Assembly: GCA_964437465.1 (NCBI GenBank)
Contig: CAYTGI010000004.1
Span: 1-64,000, forward strand
Direction: 5' to 3'
Length of the DNA stretch: 64,000 nucleotides
DNA from: JAGQLF01 sp964437465
GTDB lineage: Bacteria; Patescibacteriota; Dojkabacteria; J137
Shown here: positions 34,933 to 45,388 of the stretch, piece after piece
Numbering within the stretch: the stretch's first letter is position 1
Layout of the letters: the number at the start of each line of letters is the position of its first letter
Made by a program: the position numbers and the translations under genes
The notes under the pieces: model-generated
Seen by the model: the letters and a program-made list of their open reading frames with translations, nothing else
Database searches by the model: none
What the model was told of the DNA's origin: nothing

Positions 34933-37560
34933 TTAAACAATCGCTAATGCAGCAACATTATCATCTCCCTTTAACTTCATTAACCTTACTCCACTGGTCT
35001 GTCTACCCTGCACTGGTAAGTCTTTAGTAGGAATTCTTACTGCTTGACCTTTCTCACTTAAGATTAGTAATTCTTTATCAGGGTGATCTAATAGTCTAGC
35101 AGAAGCTACATTTCCAGTTTTCTTATTAACTCTCATTGCAAAAATTCCTGTTCCTCCTCTATTTTGCATTGTGAACTCCTTAATTTTTGTCATTTTTCCA
35201 TATCCTTTTTCTGAAACAGTTAAAACAAAATCTTCGGTATTTCTTATAACATCCATAGATTTCATAGTATCACCTTCCTTTAGCCTAATTCCTCTAACAC
35301 CTTTTGATGATCTACCAGTTGCTCTAACATCTTCCTCTTTGAAGTGTATTGATTTAGCAAAACTTGTGATCAAAATTATCTCACTATCTCCTGTTGTTGG
35401 TCGAACCCAAACAAGTTCGTCACCATCATCAAGAGTAATAGCAATAAGTCCATTAGATCTAATGCTTTCAAACTCATCGAGAGAAGTCTTCTTGACTACT
35501 CCACCCTTTGTAGCCATAAATAAATATTTATAATCAAATCCTTCTTTTTCAGTTAACTCTTCTCCTTCTTGTGCAATGTCCTCATCTACAATTCCTCCAC
35601 TCTCTTTTCTAGTCAATACACTTGTTACTAATTCATTGTTTTTCATCTGTACAAGATTTACAATTGGTAATCCCTTTGCTGTTCTTGAGTATTCAGGGAT
35701 TTCGTAAACTTTAAGAGAATAGACTTTTCCTTTGTTGGTGAAGAATAATATTTGATCGTGAGTAGTACATGTAAATACATGTCTTACCGCATCATCATCT
35801 TTTGTAGTTAATGCTTTTTTACCGACTCCTCCTCTCTTTTGCCTTTGGTAGGTATCAGTTTTGATTCGCTTAATATAACCTTGTTCGCTAATTGTAACGA
35901 TTGTCTCTTCTTCTGCAATAAGATCTTCCTCATTTATTTCTCCTGGTTTATTTTTAAATACCTTAGTTTTTCTTTCATCACCCATCTTCTCTTTTAACTC
36001 AGCTAATTCATCATTTATTATTTCAATAACCATTTTTGGAGTATTTAGGATTTTTAATGTATCTTTTATACTTTGGATTACATCTTTATACTCTTGCTCA
36101 ATCTTCAATCTTTCTAGTGCTGCTAGCTTTCTTAATTGCATGTCGAGGATTGCTTGTGCTTGAATTTCAGATAATTTGAAATTACTCATTAATGCATCTC
36201 TAGCTTTATCTGCGTCTTCCGATTCTCTAATAATCCGGATTATCTCATCTATATTATCAAGAGCAATCATTAATCCTTCTAAGATATGTTCTCTTTCTCG
36301 TAGTTTAGCTAATTCAAATTCATTTCTTCTAACTACAATCTCTTGTCTATGGGAAATATATAGTTCAAGAATTTTCTTTAAAGGTAAGAGTTGAGGTTCT
36401 CCATCAACTAATGCAAGCATATTTGCATTAAAAGCTTTCTGCATTTCTGTGAATTTATATAGTTGGTTCTCAACTGTTTTTGGAATAACATCTCTTTTAA
36501 GCTCAATAACTATTCGAATCCCTTCTCTATTTGATTCATCTCTAAGATCTGTAATACCTTCAATCTTCTTATCTTTGTATAAATTAGCTATCTTAGCTAT
36601 TAATGCTGCTTTGTTAACTTGATAAGGTAGTTCAGTAACAATAATTCTATACTTACCTCCTTTCATTTCCTCAATGTTAGAGACCGCTCTCATTAGTGCT
36701 CTACCCTTTCCTGTCTCGTAAATTTTATCTATCTCTGTTCGATCGTACATCTCTCCTCTAGTTGGAAAGTCAGGACCCTTAATGTGTTTTAATAATGCTT
36801 TGAGCTCTACTGGAGAATTGAACTTGATAAATCTATTCTTAGGTAATTCTTTTAAATCCTCTACTCTTCGAATATCTTCGTCATAATTAACTTTGGCAAA
36901 TGTTTCATCCTCTTCCCATATATTTTCCTCAGCAAGCATTTCTTGAATAGCATTAACGACTTCAGTAAGGTTATGAGGTGGAATTTTTGTAGCCATTCCT
37001 ACAGCAATTCCCTCATTTCCGTTAACCAAAAGATTCGGAAGCAACCCTGGTAAAACTGTTGGCTCTTCTTCGTTTCCATCATAATTATCTACATAATCAA
37101 CTGTGTTTTTGTCTAATCCTTCTAAAATCTTTGCTCCAAACTTATCTAGTCTTGCTTCGATATACCTCATTGCAGCTGGAGGATCTCCATCAATAGACCC
37201 AAAGTTTCCCTGTCCATCAATAAGTGTATATCTCATATTAAACTCCTGCCCCATTCGGACAAGGGCGTCCGAAATAGATGAATCACCATGTGGGTGGTAT
37301 TTACCCATTGCTTCTCCCACAATTCTTGCTACTTTCTTATACCCGCTACCAGGCATAATATTCATTTTTTGCATTGTGTACAGAATTCTTCTTTGAACCG
37401 GTTTTAATCCATCTCTTACATCCGGAAGAGCTCTGGATACAATAACGCTCATGGCGTAGTTGATATAGCTTTGCTTCAACTCTTCGGTAATGTTTTGGTT
37501 TTTAATACCAGGAGTTAATGGTTCTTCCATTTTTTCGGTATTATCTTTTTCGTCTGCCAT
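34933..37560 (-). CDS. gyrA: DNA gyrase subunit A
   Basis: 875 residues. The cleavage domain has ALPDVRDGLKPVQRRILYTM, then GEAMGKYHPHGDSSI and the catalytic tyrosine in PPAAMRYIEARL. The C-terminal beta-pinwheel includes the GyrA box QKRGGVG, which distinguishes it from ParC. Together with GyrB it introduces negative supercoils. It lies 82 bp downstream of gyrB. Confidence 0.97.
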   Translation of the reverse strand: MADEKDNTEKMEEPLTPGIKNQNITEELKQSYINYAMSVIVSRALPDVRDGLKPVQRRILYTMQKMNIMPGSGYKKVARIVGEAMGKYHPHGDSSISDALVRMGQEFNMRYTLIDGQGNFGSIDGDPPAAMRYIEARLDKFGAKILEGLDKNTVDYVDNYDGNEEEPTVLPGLLPNLLVNGNEGIAVGMATKIPPHNLTEVVNAIQEMLAEENIWEEDETFAKVNYDEDIRRVEDLKELPKNRFIKFNSPVELKALLKHIKGPDFPTRGEMYDRTEIDKIYETGKGRALMRAVSNIEEMKGGKYRIIVTELPYQVNKAALIAKIANLYKDKKIEGITDLRDESNREGIRIVIELKRDVIPKTVENQLYKFTEMQKAFNANMLALVDGEPQLLPLKKILELYISHRQEIVVRRNEFELAKLREREHILEGLMIALDNIDEIIRIIRESEDADKARDALMSNFKLSEIQAQAILDMQLRKLAALERLKIEQEYKDVIQSIKDTLKILNTPKMVIEIINDELAELKEKMGDERKTKVFKNKPGEINEEDLIAEEETIVTISEQGYIKRIKTDTYQRQKRGGVGKKALTTKDDDAVRHVFTCTTHDQILFFTNKGKVYSLKVYEIPEYSRTAKGLPIVNLVQMKNNELVTSVLTRKESGGIVDEDIAQEGEELTEKEGFDYKYLFMATKGGVVKKTSLDEFESIRSNGLIAITLDDGDELVWVRPTTGDSEIILITSFAKSIHFKEEDVRATGRSSKGVRGIRLKEGDTMKSMDVIRNTEDFVLTVSEKGYGKMTKIKEFTMQNRGGTGIFAMRVNKKTGNVASARLLDHPDKELLILSEKGQAVRIPTKDLPVQGRQTSGVRLMKLKGDDNVAALAIV

Positions 37561-37564
37561 AATA

Positions 37565-37595
37565 AGTTGTTAGTTTCTAGTTATTAGTTTTTAGT
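37565..37595 (+). repeat. Intergenic AGTTGTAAG-type repeat, copy 3
   Basis: Aligns without gaps to the minus strand of 839-869 in a spaced AGTT-TTAGT pattern; lies between gyrB and gyrA. Confidence 0.4.
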
Positions 37596-37642
37596 AAATA
37601 AATTTCACTGCTAAAGGTTTAAAGCCAATAGCTTATAGCTTT

Positions 37643-39559
37643 TTAAACATCTAATTCAGCCTCCTGACTGTAAGTTTGAATATATTTCTTTCTTGGAGGA
37701 ACATCATTTCCCATCAAAACATCAAATAATTTATCTGCTTCCTCCATATCCTCTACAATTACTTTCTTTAGTACTCTTGTTTCAGGATCCATAGTTGTCT
37801 CCCATAATTGATCTGCATTCATTTCTCCTAAACCTTTAAATCGTTGGATTGTAGGAGATTTTTTAGGTGCTCTTTCCTTTAGTAATTTTTGTAATTCCGC
37901 ATCATCCTTAACCCAAACTGTATCGTTAGCTGAGAATGTTACCTTATATAAAGGTGGTTGAGCTATGTATAAATGTCCAGCTTCGATTATTGGCTTTAGT
38001 AGCCTATAAAATGTTGTCAACATTAATGTATTAATATGAGCTCCATCAACATCTGCGTCAGCCATTAATACTATAGTATGGTATCTAAGTTTTTTGACAT
38101 CCATCTCTGGCCCAACACCAGTACCTAGAGCTCTAATAAGATCTGCCATTTCATTATTTGAGAGAACTTTATCAAGTCTATATTTTTCTGCATTAATAGG
38201 TTTACCTCTTAATGGAAAAATAGCTTGAGTATGTCGGTTTCTACCCTGTTTTGCAGGTCCACCAGCTGAATCTCCCTCTACAATATATAGCTCAGATTCT
38301 TCAGGTCTTTTACTAGAACAATCAGCTAGTTTTCCTGGTAACCCTCCTCCTTCAAGCGCACCTTTTCTAACAACAGCATCTCTTGCAGCTTTTGCAGCAC
38401 TTCTTGCCTTATTAGCTAGGATAACTCTTCCAGTTATTGCTCTTGCTTCTTTAGGATTTTCAATTAAAAATGCTTTTAGCTGTCTTTCAACCAATTGTCT
38501 AACCGGTCCGTTTACCTCAGTGTTATTTAATTTTATCTTTGTTTGTCCTTCAAATTGAGGGTCTGAAATTTTAACTGAGATTGCAGCAGTAAGTCCTTCA
38601 CGAACATCTTCTCCAGTTAGCTTAAGAGTTTTTTCTTTCTCGTTACCGAATTCGTTAATATAGCTGTTTATTGTTCGAGTAAGTGCTGATCTTAGACCTG
38701 AAAGATGAGTTCCTCCCTCAGGATTATGAACATTGTTTGCGAATGCATACTCTCTTGTCTGAAGGTCATCGGTATACTGAATTGATACTTCAATATCTAC
38801 ATCTTCAACCATCTCACTAGCGTAAAAGATCTTATCTTGGATAGGTTTTAAATGCATATTTATATGCCTTACATATGACTTAAGTCCACCTTCAAAATAA
38901 AATCCGTAAAACTTATCTCCCTTCTCATCTTTATCAATATAAGTAAATCTAACTCCTCCATTCAAATACGCGTTTTGTCTTAATCTATCCTGAATCTGTT
39001 TTTCTTTAAATTCAACAGTCTCAAAGATTGTGTCATCAGGAAGGAAATTTATTACAGTACCAGACCTATCTGATTTCCCAACTTCTTTTACTGGGCCTTT
39101 TGGTATTCCTTCCTCGTATTCTTGAACATGTAATTTCCCATCTTTATGAACTTCAATTCTACATTTTTTAGAAAGTGCATTTACAACTGAAAGTCCAACA
39201 CCGTGTAGACCAGAACTAACCTTGTATGTATCACTATCAAACTTCCCTCCTGCATGAAGAACTGTAGCAGCGATTTCTAATGCACTTATTTTTTCAGTTG
39301 GGTGAATATCAACAGGGATTCCTCTTCCGTTATCACTAACAGTTACAGACCCATCATCTTCTAAAGTCACACTTACTTCGCTTGCATATCCAGCTAATGC
39401 TTCATCAATACCGTTATCTACAAGTTCCCAAATCATATGGTGAAGACCTTCGTTATCTGTTCCTCCAATATACATAGCAGGTCTTTTTCTTACAGCTTCA
39501 AGTCCTTTTAGTACTCTAATGTTAGAAGCTGAATATTCACTTTTACCAATGTCTGACAT
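37643..39559 (-). CDS. gyrB: DNA gyrase subunit B
   Basis: 638 residues: GHKL ATPase (ELVDNGIDEALAGYA, DNGRGIPVDIHP, GLHGVGLSVVNALS), transducer domain, then Toprim with the EGDSAGGPAKQGR and DADVDGAHINTL acids, and QRFKGLGEMNADQLWETTM at the C-terminus. It is first in gyrB-gyrA on the minus strand. Confidence 0.97.
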   Translation of the reverse strand: MSDIGKSEYSASNIRVLKGLEAVRKRPAMYIGGTDNEGLHHMIWELVDNGIDEALAGYASEVSVTLEDDGSVTVSDNGRGIPVDIHPTEKISALEIAATVLHAGGKFDSDTYKVSSGLHGVGLSVVNALSKKCRIEVHKDGKLHVQEYEEGIPKGPVKEVGKSDRSGTVINFLPDDTIFETVEFKEKQIQDRLRQNAYLNGGVRFTYIDKDEKGDKFYGFYFEGGLKSYVRHINMHLKPIQDKIFYASEMVEDVDIEVSIQYTDDLQTREYAFANNVHNPEGGTHLSGLRSALTRTINSYINEFGNEKEKTLKLTGEDVREGLTAAISVKISDPQFEGQTKIKLNNTEVNGPVRQLVERQLKAFLIENPKEARAITGRVILANKARSAAKAARDAVVRKGALEGGGLPGKLADCSSKRPEESELYIVEGDSAGGPAKQGRNRHTQAIFPLRGKPINAEKYRLDKVLSNNEMADLIRALGTGVGPEMDVKKLRYHTIVLMADADVDGAHINTLMLTTFYRLLKPIIEAGHLYIAQPPLYKVTFSANDTVWVKDDAELQKLLKERAPKKSPTIQRFKGLGEMNADQLWETTMDPETRVLKKVIVEDMEEADKLFDVLMGNDVPPRKKYIQTYSQEAELDV

Positions 39560-39590
39560 AATTAAATCAGTTTCTAAAAAATAATTAACG

Positions 39591-40103
39591 TTACTTTATA
39601 CCATTTTTTTTGGAAGTTTCATCAAAAAAGATGTGTTTAATTGCTACTTCTAGTTCACCTATAGTAGGGGTACTATACACTAGAATAGCTGCTAGTAGAA
39701 TTGATAAAAAACTTACTAATACATCTTCTATCTCAGCATATCTTCCACTAATAGAAGTCTGGATAAACTCATCCATGACGGCTATTAGTAATGATGATAA
39801 CACACTTACTACTACTAACAAGGTCTCAATTATTAAAACGAACACTACATCTTCTTGCTTTTCCTTTTTTGAATGCCATTTTGAAAGTCTTGAAACTGTA
39901 GATCTTAATGTAGCAATTAAAGATCTATAAATAAGTAGGAATAATAGACCGTAAAGGGTCATTCTATATATAGTTTTTATTATTAATTCAAATTGAGAAT
40001 TATCATCTGCAAGATATGGGACAGTAGCTAACCAAAAAATTAACGCAATAAATAACAATGTACTTCCCCAAGCGTATATCAAAAAACCGATAGTCTTATT
40101 CAT
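39591..40103 (-). CDS. Four-helix membrane protein of unknown function
   Basis: 170 residues with four membrane helices (about 8-30, 45-63, 88-115 and 130-150). A basic loop after helix 2 (STVSRLSKWHSKKEK) suggests that side is cytosolic. No family recognised. Its start overlaps the end of the holB-like gene by 8 bp, and gyrB follows. Confidence 0.65.
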   Translation of the reverse strand: MNKTIGFLIYAWGSTLLFIALIFWLATVPYLADDNSQFELIIKTIYRMTLYGLLFLLIYRSLIATLRSTVSRLSKWHSKKEKQEDVVFVLIIETLLVVVSVLSSLLIAVMDEFIQTSISGRYAEIEDVLVSFLSILLAAILVYSTPTIGELEVAIKHIFFDETSKKNGIK

Positions 40104-40758
40104 TATTTCTCAGGTTAATTAAAATTGAGTTTGCAATGAGCTTAGTGTTTACATTTGAATAAACAGCTTTTTGCCATTTCTCCAACAATTCTATCATATT
40201 CTTATTTCTATTCCACAACATATTAGCGGTTGTTTCATGATTAAATGCGTTTAAAAGAGAGTCTAAAAACTCTTGTAGGTCTACTCTATTTTCTGAAGCT
40301 TTATAAATAGTGTTTTTTTGATGCAAATATTTAGAATTTAGAAACTCCTTAATATTTTCAATTTTTATATCTAAAGTACTGTGTGATTCTAATATCCTAC
40401 ATCTAGATAATATTGTTTCTAGTAAAGAGTCTTTATTATTAGTCACAAGCACTATTTGAGAAAGATTTCCAGGTTCTTCTAAGATTTTTAATAAAGAATT
40501 TTGAGCATGGACAGTTAATTTTTCTGAATTGAAAATGAATGCTGCTCTTGGAGCTTCAGTTCTTAATCCACTCCATTCAGCTACTCTATTTATGTTCTCA
40601 ATACCTATGTTAGATTTACCCTGGTCTAAATTAATTTCTAATTCGTAATTTTTATTGGGTTTTTTTGCAGTAATTTTTTCAAGGTTTTTATAAATTTCTT
40701 CTTTGATTGAATCCATATCCGAATCCCTGTCTACAAAAATTATTGATTGAAGAAACAT
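40096..40758 (-). CDS. holB: DNA polymerase III delta-prime-like clamp-loader subunit
   Basis: 220 residues. The block FNSEKLTVHAQNSLLKILEE then P, followed by IVLVTNNKDSLLETILSRCR, is the sensor/SRC region shared by delta-prime and gamma. No Walker A and no zinc cysteines are present, as expected of a non-ATPase delta-prime, but the N-terminus is short. It could instead be a general AAA+ clamp-loader fragment. Confidence 0.75.
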   Translation of the reverse strand: MFLQSIIFVDRDSDMDSIKEEIYKNLEKITAKKPNKNYELEINLDQGKSNIGIENINRVAEWSGLRTEAPRAAFIFNSEKLTVHAQNSLLKILEEPGNLSQIVLVTNNKDSLLETILSRCRILESHSTLDIKIENIKEFLNSKYLHQKNTIYKASENRVDLQEFLDSLLNAFNHETTANMLWNRNKNMIELLEKWQKAVYSNVNTKLIANSILINLRNNE

Positions 40759-40838
40759 AGCTATCTTAGTTTAAAATCTAGAGTAAAATAGTGTAAATTG
40801 TAATGTAATAGTTTAGTTTTTTTGTATAAATATAGCAT

Positions 40839-42660
40839 ATGGATCAGGGGCAAGTCCCACAACAAAATCACTTACCTCCACCAGAGCCGGTTAAGAATGT
40901 TAAAGGTCTAAATAACCTTTTAGATGCACTTCTTGCAAAAGGTCTTATAACTANNNNNNNNNNCTAATGAAGCATTTAATTCAATAAAGTTTGAAGCTAT
41001 AAACTCAGGGAAAAGTTTTGAAGATTTATTGCTGGAGAAGAATATTGTGAGTGCTGAAGATATAGCAAGAACTCTATCAGAGATGCGAGGAATTGGCTAT
41101 GTGGACATAAATAGTGTAGCTATACCCCCAGAAACATTACAGAAAATCCCTTTACAAACAGCAAAGGAAAATCAGGCAGTTATTTTTGAAGAACTTCCAA
41201 ATAAAGTTAAAGTTGCAATGAAAGATCCTCTGGATCTTCAAAAGATAAAGTTTTTAGAATCCACAGTTGGTAAACCTGTTGAGGCCTATTACGCCTCAAT
41301 TGTAGACCTTCAGATAGTATTAGATACTAAATATGGTGCACAAATCGGTTCAGAGGTTGATGAGGCTTTGGAAGATGTTGGAGGAGGATTGTCAATCTCA
41401 ACTGCTGGAGGTGACATGGACTTATCAGATGAAAGTGAGTTAGGAAGTGCTCCTATAATTAAAATTGTAAACATGATTATGCAATATGCTGTTAAACATA
41501 AAGCTTCTGATATTCATATTGAACCTAGAGATGCAAAGGTATCTGTTAGATTTAGAGTTAGGGGGGTTCTAAGTGAAAAACTTACTATTCCTTTGAAGCT
41601 GCTATCAGCTGTAGTAACAAGAATAAAAATTCTCTCAAATTTAAAAATTGATGAACATAGAATTCCTCAAGACGGTAGATTTCAAATTAGAGAAGGAGGT
41701 AGAGCTGCTGTAGATGTTCGTGTATCGATAATGCCGAGTATTTACGGTGAGAAGATTGTTATGAGAATTTTGGAAAAATCAAAAGGAATACTAGATTTAA
41801 ATAAGACAGGTATTAGAGGCCTTGCATTATCAAGGATGAATGATGCTTTGCAAAAAACTCAGGGAATTATATTAGTAACTGGGCCTACTGGATCTGGAAA
41901 AACTCAAACTCTTGCAAGTTCTTTAAAGATTCTTAACACTTCATCTGTAAATATAATTACCTTGGAGGATCCAGTTGAGATTAGAATTGATGGAGTAAAT
42001 CAGGTACAAGTTAATGCTGAGGTTGGATTGACTTTCGCAAGTGGATTAAGGGCAATTTTACGTCAGGACCCTGATGTAATAATGGTTGGAGAAATTAGAG
42101 ATAAAGAAACTGCTGGCCTTGCTGTTCAATCAGCTCTTGTTGGTAGATTAGTTTTATCTACTATCCATACAAATAGTGCTTCGGGTGCTTTCGTAAGAAT
42201 GATTGATATGGGAATTGAGCCCTTTCTTTTGGCTTCAACTGTAAACGTAGTACTAGGGCAAAGGCTTGTAAGAACTTTGGGGGAATCAAAAAAACCATAC
42301 AAGGCAAGTGCTCAAACTGTGCAAAAGCTTCATGAAGCTTTGGATTCATTAGGTGGAATAAATATTACAAAACCAGATGGAACTACGATCAATTTCAATA
42401 AAGATACTACAGATGTCACTTTGTATGAGGCAGTTAGTACACCTAGTTCACAATCAGGATATGATGGAAGATTGGGAATCTTTGAAGCATTGAAGACATC
42501 CGAAAATATAGCAAGTCTTGTTACAAGAAAAGAATCTATTAGTACTATTCAAACACAAGCTGTAAAGGAAGGAATGATTACCATGGTTCAAGATGGATTT
42601 ATAAAAGCCCTTGAGGGAGTTACAACAATTGAAGAAGTATTAAGAGTACAAAATACTTAA
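40839..42660 (+). CDS. pilB: Type IV pilus assembly ATPase PilB (interrupted by a sequence gap)
   Basis: Motor for pilus extension. ATG 40839 begins MDQGQVPQQNHLPPP; after the N gap the frame resumes as NEAFNSIKFEAINSGKSFED and continues to 42660. The two parts are out of frame across ten N, so the gap length is nominal. Then a GspE N-domain, Walker A GPTGSGKTQTL, the Asp box, Walker B DPDVIMVGEIRDKETA and the His box. The tetracysteine zinc motif after the His box is absent (VRTLGESKKPYKAS instead). First gene of the pilus locus. Confidence 0.93.
40954..40963. other. Assembly gap inside pilB (ten N)
   Basis: Unknown bases of probably nominal length; the pilB frame does not match across it. 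Confidence 0.95.
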
Positions 42661-42696
42661 AACTTCTGATAAACTTTTATTTAACTTAGCTAAAAT

Positions 42697-44145
42697 ATGC
42701 CACTAATAAACGTAAACAAAAACAATCAAAGTGATAATGTAGCAAATAATCAGTCTATTACACCCCAAAATTCTCAAAATAATTTACAAACTAATACTGT
42801 AGGTGAAAACATGCCGTTACAAGGGAGTGTTCCTATGACAGTGAACGAAAATGGGGTCAAAGAGTATGGAAATATTCAAAATACCCCACAGCTACAAGTA
42901 AACGTTGATCCCTCAGATAATCTTGAACAGAAGATACAAAATGTTACCCTTCAAGCACAGCCTGAAATACCTCAACAACAAAATCAAGCCATTCAGGCTT
43001 CTCCTATACCTAATTTTGCAGGAAATAATGAAGCTCAGGCTCAACAAGCAAACCAACAACAAACTGAATCTAATTTAGTAAATTCAGGAACTATGTCCTA
43101 TCAGGAAATTGTTGAAAGAGCAATTTCTGAAGAAGCTTCAGATATTCATTTAACTGTAGGCTATAGACCTATGATCCGTGTAGATGGAAATTTGAAAACC
43201 CTAAACGCAAGAGAAGTTACTCCTGAAGAAATGCTTCAATACTGTAGTGTAATCACTGAGAAAAGAAGTGACATTGTATTAGACAAAATAACCCAAGCAG
43301 ATCTAAGTTACACCTATAAAGATCGTAGATTTAGAGTAAATATTTTTAGAATGATGGGGAATTTATCTGTAGTTGCTAGATTAATTCCTCAAAGAATTAA
43401 GACAATTGATGAATTAGCTCTCCCTCAAATTACAAAAGAATTATGCAAAGTACCTGCAGGATTAGTATTGCTAACAGGTCCAACAGGATCAGGTAAGTCC
43501 ACTACTCTAGCTGCAATGTTAAATCACATAAATAACTCTAGGGCCGAACATATTGTAACTTTAGAAGACCCTATTGAATTTGTTTATCCAAAGGGTCAAA
43601 GCCTAATTGATCAAAGAGAATTAGGTCAAGATTTTGAAAGTTGGACAAGTGCTTTAAGATCAATTTTAAGACAAGACCCAAATGTCGTTTTAGTTGGAGA
43701 GATGAGAGATTATGAAACTATTTCATCTACAATAACGGTAGCTGAGACTGGGCATCTAGTGTTTGCAACTCTTCATACAAACTCAGCAGCTCAAACAATA
43801 GACAGAATTATTGATGTCTTTCCTGAAAACCAACAGGATCAGGTTAGAACACAACTTGCTCAAGTTATTACTGCTATAGTAGCTCAAAGGTTAGTACCAC
43901 TACCAGGAGGAGGTAGAAAGGCTGTTCATGAGATTTTGGTAGCTACTCCTGCTGTGAAAAATGCTGTTCGAGAAGGACAAACTCACCAAATAGACAATAT
44001 GATTCAAACTGGACAGGATTATGGAATGATTACAATGGAGAAATCTCTTGTTGAAATGATAAGAAAAGGTGAAATCTCAATTGATACAGCTAAAGAGGTA
44101 AGTATTAAACCTGATGAACTTGATATTCTATTAAGCCAGGTATAA
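42697..44145 (+). CDS. pilT: Twitching motility ATPase PilT with long disordered N-terminus
   Basis: Retraction motor, 482 residues against about 350 in model bacteria. The first 130 or so are Gln/Asn-rich and low-complexity. The core starts at YQEIVERAISEEASDIHLT, then Walker A LTGPTGSGKSTTLAAML, Asp box TLEDPIEF, Walker B DPNVVLVGEMRDYET and His box FATLHTNSAAQTIDRI. It suggests active pilus retraction (twitching). Confidence 0.95.
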   Translation: MPLINVNKNNQSDNVANNQSITPQNSQNNLQTNTVGENMPLQGSVPMTVNENGVKEYGNIQNTPQLQVNVDPSDNLEQKIQNVTLQAQPEIPQQQNQAIQASPIPNFAGNNEAQAQQANQQQTESNLVNSGTMSYQEIVERAISEEASDIHLTVGYRPMIRVDGNLKTLNAREVTPEEMLQYCSVITEKRSDIVLDKITQADLSYTYKDRRFRVNIFRMMGNLSVVARLIPQRIKTIDELALPQITKELCKVPAGLVLLTGPTGSGKSTTLAAMLNHINNSRAEHIVTLEDPIEFVYPKGQSLIDQRELGQDFESWTSALRSILRQDPNVVLVGEMRDYETISSTITVAETGHLVFATLHTNSAAQTIDRIIDVFPENQQDQVRTQLAQVITAIVAQRLVPLPGGGRKAVHEILVATPAVKNAVREGQTHQIDNMIQTGQDYGMITMEKSLVEMIRKGEISIDTAKEVSIKPDELDILLSQV

Positions 44146-44153
44146 AGTAAATT

Positions 44154-45383
44154 ATGGCTATGTTTAAATATGTTGCTCTTAATTCTTCAGGAGGGCAAAT
44201 CGAAGGAAAAAAAGAAGCTGAATCAAAAGACGAGTTACTTCGGTTCTTAACTAATCAGGGCCTAACGGTAATGTCTATTACTGAAGATCTAGGGTTAAAC
44301 TTTGATGAATTAGGTAGTATTGAACTTACAGGTATAAGTCTCAAGACAAAAGTTCTTTTGTCAAAACAACTTGCAACCATGATCGGAGCAGGAATCCCCC
44401 TTATTCAAGCAATAAAAATTATTAGCGAGCAAGCTGAAGAAAAATTCGTGCAAGAAAAATTTAGTGAGATATATAAAAAGATTGAAGCGGGGTCTTCTCT
44501 TTCAGTTGCATTTGAACAAGTTGGAGGAATATTTTCAGAGGTACAGATAAACTTAATTGCTGCGGGAGAAAAATCAGGTAATTTAAATGATATGCTCGAT
44601 AAAGTTGCTGAAGATTTGGAAAAATCTAAAAATCTACGAGGTAAGATAACAGGAGCAATGATATATCCCGCTATCATTTTTGTTGTGATGATCCTAATTA
44701 TGTTCGTGATGATAGTATTTATGGTTCCTCAAATTGAGCAACTATATACTAGTTTAGGAGCTGAGGATATCCCATTAGTCACAAGGATACTAGTAGGAAT
44801 TGGAAAATTTGCTTCTAATCCTTTATTCATTCTCACTCTAATAATGGGAGTTATTGGTATATTCATATCTTACCGTTTTTTTGTTTCGGTTCCTGAAAGA
44901 AAAATCATTGTTGATAAGCTTTTTCTAAAGCTTCCTGTTTTTGGAAATCTACTTACTAAAATTCAGTTAGCAGAGTTTTGTCGATTAACATCAATGCTTA
45001 TGAGAAGTGGTATACCAATTATCGAAGCAATTGAGATAGTATCAAAAGCAATGCCTAGTGAGGTATTTAAAAAAGTTATACTAGATAGTAAGGAAGAGCT
45101 AACAAAAGGAAATTCTCTGTCAATAGGTATTGCTAAAAGTAATATTAACAATGCATTCCCCACAATTTTGATTAGAATTATATCTACAGGGGAAGAATCT
45201 GGAAAACTTGATCAGGTTCTTGACGATATGAATAAATTTTATGAAGCGGAGGTCGAGCAGATAACAGGTAATTTGACGAAGTTACTCGAACCATTCATAT
45301 TGGTATTAGTAGGAGGTATGGTAGCATTCCTAGCAGTAGCAATTTACCTTCCTATCTATACTGTAGGAAACTTTATTAACTAA
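44154..45383 (+). CDS. pilC: Type IV pilus inner-membrane platform protein PilC
   Basis: 409 residues of the GspF family: two cytosolic helical domains (each with a LSKQLATMIGAGIPLIQAI or FCRLTSMLMRSGIPIIEAI motif, and a repeated NLIAAGEKSG / RIISTGEESG) and three membrane helices. It couples PilB/PilT motors to pilin extraction. A TATAAA 7 nt before the ATG might be an internal -10. Confidence 0.95.
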   Translation: MAMFKYVALNSSGGQIEGKKEAESKDELLRFLTNQGLTVMSITEDLGLNFDELGSIELTGISLKTKVLLSKQLATMIGAGIPLIQAIKIISEQAEEKFVQEKFSEIYKKIEAGSSLSVAFEQVGGIFSEVQINLIAAGEKSGNLNDMLDKVAEDLEKSKNLRGKITGAMIYPAIIFVVMILIMFVMIVFMVPQIEQLYTSLGAEDIPLVTRILVGIGKFASNPLFILTLIMGVIGIFISYRFFVSVPERKIIVDKLFLKLPVFGNLLTKIQLAEFCRLTSMLMRSGIPIIEAIEIVSKAMPSEVFKKVILDSKEELTKGNSLSIGIAKSNINNAFPTILIRIISTGEESGKLDQVLDDMNKFYEAEVEQITGNLTKLLEPFILVLVGGMVAFLAVAIYLPIYTVGNFIN

Positions 45384-45388
45384 AAGTT

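Noticed and set aside
40839..41029. Frameshift in pilB
   Set aside because: The frame change falls across ten N of nominal length, so it says nothing about the gene.
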